Part shown: positions 1-7,249 of the stretch, one piece after another
Numbering within the stretch: the stretch's first letter is position 1
Layout of the letters: every line of letters begins with the position of its first letter
NCBI RefSeq assembly: GCF_039525035.1
Contig: NZ_BAAAHE010000032.1
Location: 1 to 37,921, forward strand
Source: Sporichthya brevicatena
Lineage (GTDB): Bacteria > Actinomycetota > Actinomycetes > Sporichthyales > Sporichthyaceae
Direction of reading: 5' to 3'
DNA length: 37,921 nucleotides
Position numbers and translations under genes: made by a program
The notes under the pieces: generated by a model
Told to the model about the DNA's origin: nothing
Database searches by the model: none
Seen by the model: the letters and a program-made list of their open reading frames with translations, nothing else

Positions 1-1
1 G

Positions 2-1438
2 TGCTGCCACGACTCTCATCCTTCCTGGAATGAGAGCCTCCACCAGACCCGGGGCGATTCAATTCGGCTCAGCAGCCTCGTGGATGACGGCGGAGTTCCT
101 GCCGACGAGCCGGAGGACAGGAGGATCGATCGGTTGGTCACGAAGGCCAACGATCTGTGCCTCCATTCGAACGACCCTGCCCGGATCGCCCGCCTGGCGG
201 TCGCCGAGATTGTCATCAAACGCCGGGAGTTGGCTGGCCCGACAGCGAAGGACAGCCCTCCGACAACGCCTGACCTGCGCCATCGGATCGCGTTCGTGCT
301 CGATTCGCTCAAGCGTCCACACGAGGTGGCGTTGTTGCGCCGGGTCTACGGCGAGCGCTTTGTCTTGGTCAGCTTTCTGATGGATCGCGCCGAACGGCAT
401 TCGGCGCTGGTCAGCCGCATGCGCCTCGACGAGCCGAACGCGCCCGACCTTGACTCCCGTGCTGAGGCGCTGCTCGATCGCGATCAGGCGGAGGGTCTGC
501 CCCACGGCCAGGCAGTGGGGAAGACCTACTGGCTCGCCGACCTTTTCGTCGGCTGCTCCACAACGCAGCCGGCCGCCTTGCGGACCCCACGCCTGGACGC
601 CGCCGCAGAGATCCGTCGGTTCCTCGATCTGCTGTTCGGAAACCCCCAGGCGCAGACGCCGACCGATGACGAATACGGCATGCACCTCGCCAAGATGGCC
701 GAGTCCCGGACCACCGCGTTGGGACGGAGGGTCGGGGCTGCGATCGTCGACCGCGACGGCGCGGTCGTCGCTTTGGGTTGCAACGAAGTCCCACGAGGCT
801 CTGCGACCGACGCCGACAAGGGGCACGACACGAACGCCACCGAGGTGATCCGACTCGCCGAACAGACCCTGCGGGGCATGGCCGAGGCCGGCATGCTCGC
901 GCCGAAAATCGCCAAAGGACTCATCAAGAACGGCACCAGTATCGCGAGAGAAGCGTTGGAGGTCTCACCGCTGCGCGACCTGATCGAGTTTCAGCGGCCT
1001 GTGCACGCCGAGATGGCGGCGATACTTGACGCGACCCGCCGACGGGTGGATGTGACCGACTGCTCAATGTGCGTCACCGCTTACTGCTGCCACCTGTGCG
1101 CGAAACACGTCCTCGATCTGGGTCTCAGGCCCGTCGTGTATCTGGAGCCTTACCCGAAAAGCCGGGCAGTCGAGATGTACGAGGAGGCAGCGCGAACGAC
1201 CTTCGTCCCCTTCGTCGGCGTCGCTCCCCGGCGCTTCCAGGCGCTTTTCGTCGACGTCAGCGAACGCAAGGGGCACGACGGGACGGTACGGAGCTGGGAT
1301 CAAGCCACCGCCGTCCCGGGCGTGGGGACCGTCGTCACCGACGCCGCCGTGCTGCAGGCCGAATTGGACGAGATCGCCGAACTCGACGACAACACCACAG
1401 CGACGCTTCCTGGCCCGAGCGACCCCGAGCATGCATGA
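2..1438 (+). CDS. Anti-phage dCTP deaminase (AvcD/DCD-defence family), 5' end outside window
   Basis: Predicted to deaminate dCTP/dCMP during phage infection and so drain the pool needed for phage DNA synthesis (known role of the family). The frame is open to the first base of the window and the translated residues before the GTG at 80 fit the family, so the usual N-terminal P-loop domain lies upstream and the start is not visible. Middle part has the family pattern L-K-x-P-x-E-V-x-L-L-R-x-V-Y-G near 310-350. The C-terminal cytidine-deaminase zinc site is His-Ala-Glu at 1004-1012 and Cys-x-x-Cys at 1088-1099. The residue before the first zinc cysteine is Cys instead of the usual Pro. First gene of a plus-strand run of three. 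Any AvcI-like antitoxin RNA would be upstream and cannot be judged. Family assignment is firm; activity is inferred. Confidence 0.87.
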   Translation, partial: CCHDSHPSWNESLHQTRGDSIRLSSLVDDGGVPADEPEDRRIDRLVTKANDLCLHSNDPARIARLAVAEIVIKRRELAGPTAKDSPPTTPDLRHRIAFVLDSLKRPHEVALLRRVYGERFVLVSFLMDRAERHSALVSRMRLDEPNAPDLDSRAEALLDRDQAEGLPHGQAVGKTYWLADLFVGCSTTQPAALRTPRLDAAAEIRRFLDLLFGNPQAQTPTDDEYGMHLAKMAESRTTALGRRVGAAIVDRDGAVVALGCNEVPRGSATDADKGHDTNATEVIRLAEQTLRGMAEAGMLAPKIAKGLIKNGTSIAREALEVSPLRDLIEFQRPVHAEMAAILDATRRRVDVTDCSMCVTAYCCHLCAKHVLDLGLRPVVYLEPYPKSRAVEMYEEAARTTFVPFVGVAPRRFQALFVDVSERKGHDGTVRSWDQATAVPGVGTVVTDAAVLQAELDEIAELDDNTTATLPGPSDPEHA

Positions 1439-1463
1439 TGACCAAATGGAAAGGCGATCCCCG

Positions 1464-1619
1464 ATGAGCGACAAGGACACCCGAGCCGAGCAGCGGGCCC
1501 AGTTGATCAAGGAAGCCCGCCAGGAACGGGCGAGCTGGTCTGAGGCCCTGCAGGCCGCCCACCGGGCGGCGAGCCGGGCAGCGGCAGAGGAAGCCGAGCA
1601 GGTGCTTCGCGCCCGCTGA
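1464..1619 (+). CDS. Small charged helical protein, unknown function
   Basis: A 51-residue protein rich in Ala, Arg, Glu and Gln that should form one long amphipathic helix or coiled coil. I do not recognise a family. The ATG at 1464 is chosen because GGAAAGG (1448-1454) sits at a good distance upstream; an in-frame ATG at 1431 would overlap the deaminase stop. It lies 25 bp after the dCTP deaminase on the same strand, so it is likely cotranscribed, and could be a small partner or regulator of it. That link rests on position only. Confidence 0.5.
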   Translation: MSDKDTRAEQRAQLIKEARQERASWSEALQAAHRAASRAAAEEAEQVLRAR

Positions 1620-1759
1620 CTCGTGTGAGTCACGGTGTCCGGCAGCCAGAACGCAACTTCAGGCGTCAAGCCAGCCTGCTGGCCTTGGAAGCAGGCCCTC
1701 CGGCGGCGGGCGCCGCTCAGGCCACAACCGGTGGCCGTGGGAACCACAACCCGTCCGAG

Positions 1760-2191
1760 GTGACAAGGTCGGTGGACGTCCGGGCAACGGCTTCCCACTT
1801 CAGGGCGGCGCTACTGCAGACCCCCGGCCTGACTCTCCCAGCCTTGGCTGATTTCCCAAACGGGTCCTGCGGCGACGCCAGCGAACTACTGGGCCAGTAC
1901 CTCCGCGACTGCGGGCACGGCGAGTGGCTCCTCGTAAGCGCGGCGCGCTACGACCCCGAGTATCGAACCCACGCCTGGCTCACCCGCGAGGACTTGATCC
2001 TGGACATCACTGCGGATCAGTTCCCCGAGATGCACGCTTACCCCGTTTTCATGCAACAGGGATCGCTGTGGCATGCGCAGTGGGAGATCGACTGGACCGC
2101 AAGCCCAGATATTTTCCGGATGCATGCATTCGACGAAGTCGATCCCGCGGAAGATTACCGACGCCTCCGTGCTCGAGCCGATTCGCTGTGA
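1760..2191 (+). CDS. Papain/transglutaminase-like fold protein, function unknown
   Basis: About 143 residues. The pattern Phe-Pro-Asn-Gly-Ser-Cys-Gly-Asp near the N terminus, then Thr-His-Ala-Trp-Leu and Leu-Asp-Ile-Thr-Ala-Asp, gives an ordered Cys-His-Asp triad as in papain-like and transglutaminase-like enzymes. Proteins with this layout are common hypotheticals, and no substrate is known to me. The frame is open from a GTG at 1625, but the first 45 codons have weaker GC3 and look non-conserved. GTG at 1760 or 1772 fits the domain start better. Third gene behind the dCTP deaminase, 140 bp after the small ORF, so it may be an accessory defence gene; this is inference from position. Confidence 0.6.
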   Translation: MTRSVDVRATASHFRAALLQTPGLTLPALADFPNGSCGDASELLGQYLRDCGHGEWLLVSAARYDPEYRTHAWLTREDLILDITADQFPEMHAYPVFMQQGSLWHAQWEIDWTASPDIFRMHAFDEVDPAEDYRRLRARADSL

Positions 2192-2260
2192 CTGGTCCTT
2201 GCCCATCCGCCGCACCGGGTGGGGATTCGTGGAGTTGATTAGGAGGGGCTCCTTCGGCTG

Positions 2261-2281
2261 GTGCCGAGCTGTGGTCGGCAC
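2261..2281. terminator. Perfect 7-bp hairpin between convergent genes
   Basis: GTGCCGA (2261-2267) and TCGGCAC (2275-2281) pair perfectly around a 7-base loop. It lies between the plus-strand gene ending at 2191 and the minus-strand methylase ending at 2486. There is no clear T-tract, so it would be a weak or bidirectional terminator. The rest of 2192-2485 holds a shorter AGGAG/CTCCT hairpin near 2241 and no convincing gene. Confidence 0.35.
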
Positions 2282-2485
2282 AGGTCACGTCCGTTCCGTC
2301 AACAAATACTCGGAGCGTGGGCCGCGCGGCGCTTGGTCATCTGACAGTCCAGCGGCCGGGCCGATGCGGCGCGGGTCCGACTCCAACCGAGGTGTCGCTC
2401 ATTCGTCGGGCCACTCCACGCCGGGACCCCCATGAACGGACAGGCCCCGCGCCGCGTGCCCTCCAGCCAGCGTTGCTCTGCACCT

Positions 2486-5400
2486 TCAAGTGCGCTCCGA
2501 CTGAAGTCCCACGAAGTGGGCGTAGGCGGTTCGCATGTCGGCCTCGCGGTCCAGGGTGCGGAAGGGCGGGTCGTAAACGTAGGTCGTGCCGGCGGGGTGG
2601 GTGGCGGTGCGCTCCTCGAGGGTGATCCGGTCGCCCTTGGTGCGCCAGGCCTTGAGGACCTCGTTCGGGACGAGGCGGCCGTTGACGTCGTAGACGTAGC
2701 TGTTGCGGTCGTAGCCGTAGAGGACGGCGAACTGCGTCCGGTAGATCGTGCACAGCTCGTCGGCGGTCAGGCCGAGCATGAGCGCGACGAGGGCGTCGAT
2801 CTCGACGAGCGCCTGGCGGCGCTGCGCGGCCACCCTCAGCGGGGAGTTCCGGTCCCACACGGGGCCAACGGCGCCGAGCTCGGGGCCGAGGTTCAGGTCG
2901 TCGGTGCGGGTCCAGCGGACGGAGCGGAACGAGCCGTCGAACGCTTCGGACCAGAGGTCGGCGTACGCGTCGGTAACGCAGTTCAGGCGTGCAGATCGGA
3001 CGACGAGCTCGATACTGAGTGGGTGATTGGAGACGTCGGGGAGCCGTGCGATTACGCCCATCGAGATGGCGCTCTTCGGTGTCGTTCGCACCGAGAGGTC
3101 TGCCAGCAACGAGGAAGCTCCGGCAGCGGCAGCTAGTAGTTGATGCGGCGTCAGATTGGGCGAACCCGCTGATGAAACAGTGTGTACGTGAGCCGCGCCC
3201 GGTGGAGTAATCGCCGCAATCAGCGTTCGCTCTCCCGTGTTTGCAGCCATCGCGCGCCACGTCAAGCGGTAGTGGTCGCGGGCGGGGATGGGGTGGTCCT
3301 TGTCGCCCCAGTCGGTGTAGCCGCAGTCGTAGCGGTACCGGTCGCCCACGGGCTTGTAGGCGGTGACGGGGATGGCGTCGGGGGGCAGGGCCTCGAAGTC
3401 GGTGGGGGTCCAGTCCTTGTTGTTCGACATGGTCTTGTTCGGGGTCTTGTACAGCGGCGTGGCCACGAACAGGTGCGGGCCCTGCAGGATCACGTCGTCC
3501 CACGAGCTCGGCGCGCCCCACGAGAGCTCGAAGTAACCGTTCTTCCGGTCGGTGGTTTCGTTCCAACCTCGGCAGAACGACAGGCCCAGTTCTCCGACGC
3601 GCGGTGCCTTGGCGAGTTTGTCGAGCACGGAAGCGGTGGAGCGGTTCACCGCGTACACCATGCGGGTGTGCAGCAGGGGCACGTCGGACGATTCGAGGGC
3701 GTCGTGCCAGGTCTGCAGGGTCTCCACGGTGACGCGGGTGATGCGCCCGGCGTGCGGACGCAGGTCCCACTTCCCCTCGTCGTCCTTCAACCCGGGTTCG
3801 GGACCAGACCCGTCCTGCGAGAGAGAACGCTCAACGGTGTCCGGGTGGTACAGAGCAGCCGCCGAAAGGAACTCTGGGGCCCGCGCCGCTCCATACACGT
3901 GGACGCCATAGATGACCAGGTTGTGGATGTCGAACAAAGCGAGCTCGTTGACGAACTGCCAATGCCTGCGGAGTCGCTCGTACGTCGCCGCCCGGAGCAC
4001 CCCGGCCTTCTCGTCGGTGAAGTGGGTCTCGGGGTGGATCAGCCCGACGGCGCCGCGGCCGGACGCGTGCTGCCAGGTGCGTTCCATGAAGCACCGGTAC
4101 AGGTCAGGGCGTAGACCTGCGAGGTGCGGGTAGTGCTGCGAGTCGCTGATCGCGGCGGCGAGGGTGACTGTGTCGGTGACGCCGTCGAGGACGAAGTCGC
4201 GGACGCCCGACAGCCCGAGAGTGACCTCGCGTTTCGTTGCACGTAGGGATTCCGACGGTTTGACCGCCAGCGCCCACCAGGGATCGCCCTCGGCGAGCAG
4301 AGCGTCGACCTCGACGTTGGGTCGTACCCAGGGTGGATTGCCGAGTTGGAGATCGAAGCCGCCGCGCGCGAAGACGGGGGCGAAGTCGAGTTCCCAGTGG
4401 AAGAAGCCCTGTTGCGCGGCGATTCGTTCGCACACGACCAGCCACGGGTGGGCGGCGAGGACGTCGGTGACGGGGGCAGCGCCGGCGAAGGCGAGGTCGG
4501 CAGCCTCGGCGTCGGCGAGGGCCTCCCAGGTGCCCGCGGAGTCCAGGCCGAGTTGCCCGGGGGCAGGTGTCTTTCGCCCGCCGGCGTGGTGGCCCATCAG
4601 TTTGGTCAGCGCGTCGATCCAGGACTCGAGGCTCGGCGGCTGGATCCGTTCGCCGGTTGCGGTGTCGAGCGTGAGGGCGTCGGTCAGCGGCCAGAACCAC
4701 AGGGCGCACCAGGCGTCCATGACACGGCGCAGTCGGCGGTAGGCGCCATCAGCATCGGCGAGCGCCTCTTCGATCTCTTCTCGTTGCACGGCTCCGGGGG
4801 CGGCCGCGGCGAGGTCGTCGGGATCGGTGCCCCAGACGGGGATGGCGCGGCGGATCTCGGTCTCGGCGACGGCGAGGCGGCGCAGCGCGTGGCGCCACAG
4901 CGTCTCGGCGCGGCGGGTCAGGTCGACCAGGGCCTCGGCCTGTTTGGCGGTGGGCTTGGTCCCGATGGAGCGGCGCCATTCCTTGAGCCGCGCCAGTGCC
5001 TCGAGGGCGAGGTCCTTGGCCTCCTTGGCGTCGCAGGCCGAGCCCCACCCGGCTGCGGGCAGCAGGAAGTGGAACACTCGTCCGTCCACTGCGGGGTCGA
5101 GCTCGGAAGGGTCGATGGCGTCGAGCCGCGCGGTGGCAGCGGCGGCGAGTCCGGGGGCCGCGGCCAGGGGCGCGTCGGTGGGTTGGTCGGAGTACCAGGT
5201 CTTCTTGGCCACGGCGTCGCGGGTGAAGACCGCGCGGCGGGCCCCGATGAGTGAGTTGCCGCGGCGCAGGTGCAGCCCGAACCAGGGGGCGTCGAGGCCT
5301 TCAACCATGGTGTCGAGCCACAGCGAGATCTCGGCGAGCTCGACCGCGGTGGCGTTTAGGTCCACCCCGTAGACCTGGTGCAGCGCGATGGCGGCCTTGA

Positions 5401-7249
5401 CCTGCTGGAGTTCACGCGGGTAGTCGTCGGGGTCGATCCGCCGCCCCAGCTCTTTCTGACTCTGCTTCAGGTAGCGGGCGGCGAGCTGGCGGACGGCCTC
5501 GATCGCGAACGCCCCGGAACCCAGGGCCGGTTCGCACACGGTGAGGCCGAGGATGTCCGCGGCCGGGACGGTGCTCTCCTCGGCGTCGCCGAGCAGTTCG
5601 TCGAGGGCCTGGGAGACGACGAACCGGGTCAGGACCTCGGGGGTGTAGTAGGAGGCTGACTGTTGGCGTTCGCGCCCGGCGAGGCGGTAGACGAACGTCC
5701 CGGCGCGGTGGATCACCGGCGCGAGTTCACCGGTCTGCGGGTTGCGGGCCCGCACGAAGTCGGCCTCGTCGATCCCCTCGGCACGGTGGGTCGGCACGAC
5801 CCACGAACCCTTGGACGAGTCGCCGCCCTTGGCGACCTCGTAGAGGTCCTCGGTGGCGAAGAACCCGGTGTAGGACATGAGGCCCTCGTAGACCGCGCCG
5901 AGCTGGTTGATGCCGAGTTCGGCATACGAGATGAACCCCCGGTCCTTGCCCCGCGCCTCCTTCGACAGCAGCAGGTGGCGCAGCACCTGCTGCAGGGCGG
6001 CGTTGCCGAGCTTGACCGCGCCAATGTGGGCGATGGCGTCGGGCTTGAACAGGTCGGCGCGCAGGCTGCGGAACTCCAGACCCTCCGGCGCCTGCCCGTC
6101 GGCGGCTGCGGCGTCGGTGCTGCGGTCCACCAGCCGGAACAGGGTGTGCAGGGAGTCATACAGGTGCGTGCCGGTCCGGGAACGCTCATCGGCGAGCTCG
6201 ACCAGGGTCAGGTCACGCAGCCGGTCGAGGCTGTAACCGCGCTCGTACTCCACCGAGCCCACCGGCAGTACCCCGAACTGCGGGGACGCCTCGGCGTAGA
6301 GGAGGAAGAGAATCCGGTAGAGGAACCGCAGCGACTGCTTCGCCAACGGCTGCGCCTCACTGGCCGGCAACGGATCCAGCCCGGCGGCGGCACGCCGACG
6401 CAGCACCTCGTTGGCGATGATCTCGATGGACAGGCGCACACCCTCGCGCAGGTCCGCCGAGACCCCGACGGTGTGCTTGACCGAGTCCTCCAGCACCCCG
6501 GTCCACCAGATGGCCCCGTCGGCGTCGGGGGCGAGCGCCTCCGCACCGACGCAGGCCAGGGCGCGGTCGACCTCGCCGCCCTTCTTGTCCTCGTTGCGTT
6601 CGCAGACCAGCTGCAGGTCGACGGCGAGCCAGCGGCCCTCGGCCCAGCGGGCACGTTCGGCCACGAGCAGGATCCGCCCGGCGAACACCAGGGCGTAGTC
6701 GGGGGCGTCGTCGGCGACGAACAGCGCGGACAGCGCGCGGGCGGCGGAGGTCAGCTCCGTGCCGTCGTCGAGGACGTGGGGGGTGGCGAGGGTGGGGGCG
6801 TCCTTGACGAGCAGCGCCTCGACCGCCGTCACGGCCCGCGCGTGCAGCAGCACCAGCGGCGCACCCTCGGTCATGCCGGGTGCGCTGACCCAGGTCACCG
6901 GGCCCACCGCCTCGGTCTTCAGACCGACCGCGGCGGGGCCGGTGTAGCCGAGGACCTCGGCGATCCGGGCATACAGCTCCGGCAGCGCCCCGTCTGCGCC
7001 GAGCAGCACCGGGTCGTCGTCACTCGCCGCGCTCGCGAGCCCGGCCAGCGTGTCCAACAGCCAGCCCCGGTGCTCGACGAACCGGGACCGGACCGTCCCG
7101 CCGAGGGTGTCCCCTGCTTCCTTGGCCTCGTCCCACGCCTTGCGTCGGGCGGCGACCTTCGCGCGGAAGGACTGCGTCGTCGACTCGGTGGTGAAGTAGT
7201 GCTCGGAGATCCAGTCGTTGCCGACGAGGATCGCGTCGCTGCCCGCCAT
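2486..7249 (-). CDS. Eco57I-type adenine-specific DNA methylase, DrmMI-like, 1587 aa
   Basis: Large N6-adenine DNA methyltransferase. The SAM-binding motif I (Glu-Pro-Ala-Leu-Gly-Ser-Gly-Ala-Phe) is at about residues 573-581 and the catalytic Asn-Pro-Pro-Trp is at 971-974. These are the order and motifs of Eco57I-like gamma-class enzymes. About 550 residues precede motif I, with a W-x-x-G-R-W-L-x-V-D-L stretch seen in large methylases of DISARM and type IIG systems; the long C-terminal part should hold target recognition. I see no obvious PD-(D/E)xK nuclease, so it is more likely a modification subunit than a type IIG enzyme. The frame stays open far upstream, but that extension only shadows the helicase. 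The ATG at 7249 shares one base with the helicase stop (TGATG), so the two are translationally coupled. Similar to DrmMI of class 1 DISARM, though the other DISARM genes are missing. Confidence 0.88.
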   Translation of the reverse strand: MAGSDAILVGNDWISEHYFTTESTTQSFRAKVAARRKAWDEAKEAGDTLGGTVRSRFVEHRGWLLDTLAGLASAASDDDPVLLGADGALPELYARIAEVLGYTGPAAVGLKTEAVGPVTWVSAPGMTEGAPLVLLHARAVTAVEALLVKDAPTLATPHVLDDGTELTSAARALSALFVADDAPDYALVFAGRILLVAERARWAEGRWLAVDLQLVCERNEDKKGGEVDRALACVGAEALAPDADGAIWWTGVLEDSVKHTVGVSADLREGVRLSIEIIANEVLRRRAAAGLDPLPASEAQPLAKQSLRFLYRILFLLYAEASPQFGVLPVGSVEYERGYSLDRLRDLTLVELADERSRTGTHLYDSLHTLFRLVDRSTDAAAADGQAPEGLEFRSLRADLFKPDAIAHIGAVKLGNAALQQVLRHLLLSKEARGKDRGFISYAELGINQLGAVYEGLMSYTGFFATEDLYEVAKGGDSSKGSWVVPTHRAEGIDEADFVRARNPQTGELAPVIHRAGTFVYRLAGRERQQSASYYTPEVLTRFVVSQALDELLGDAEESTVPAADILGLTVCEPALGSGAFAIEAVRQLAARYLKQSQKELGRRIDPDDYPRELQQVKAAIALHQVYGVDLNATAVELAEISLWLDTMVEGLDAPWFGLHLRRGNSLIGARRAVFTRDAVAKKTWYSDQPTDAPLAAAPGLAAAATARLDAIDPSELDPAVDGRVFHFLLPAAGWGSACDAKEAKDLALEALARLKEWRRSIGTKPTAKQAEALVDLTRRAETLWRHALRRLAVAETEIRRAIPVWGTDPDDLAAAAPGAVQREEIEEALADADGAYRRLRRVMDAWCALWFWPLTDALTLDTATGERIQPPSLESWIDALTKLMGHHAGGRKTPAPGQLGLDSAGTWEALADAEAADLAFAGAAPVTDVLAAHPWLVVCERIAAQQGFFHWELDFAPVFARGGFDLQLGNPPWVRPNVEVDALLAEGDPWWALAVKPSESLRATKREVTLGLSGVRDFVLDGVTDTVTLAAAISDSQHYPHLAGLRPDLYRCFMERTWQHASGRGAVGLIHPETHFTDEKAGVLRAATYERLRRHWQFVNELALFDIHNLVIYGVHVYGAARAPEFLSAAALYHPDTVERSLSQDGSGPEPGLKDDEGKWDLRPHAGRITRVTVETLQTWHDALESSDVPLLHTRMVYAVNRSTASVLDKLAKAPRVGELGLSFCRGWNETTDRKNGYFELSWGAPSSWDDVILQGPHLFVATPLYKTPNKTMSNNKDWTPTDFEALPPDAIPVTAYKPVGDRYRYDCGYTDWGDKDHPIPARDHYRLTWRAMAANTGERTLIAAITPPGAAHVHTVSSAGSPNLTPHQLLAAAAGASSLLADLSVRTTPKSAISMGVIARLPDVSNHPLSIELVVRSARLNCVTDAYADLWSEAFDGSFRSVRWTRTDDLNLGPELGAVGPVWDRNSPLRVAAQRRQALVEIDALVALMLGLTADELCTIYRTQFAVLYGYDRNSYVYDVNGRLVPNEVLKAWRTKGDRITLEERTATHPAGTTYVYDPPFRTLDREADMRTAYAHFVGLQSERT

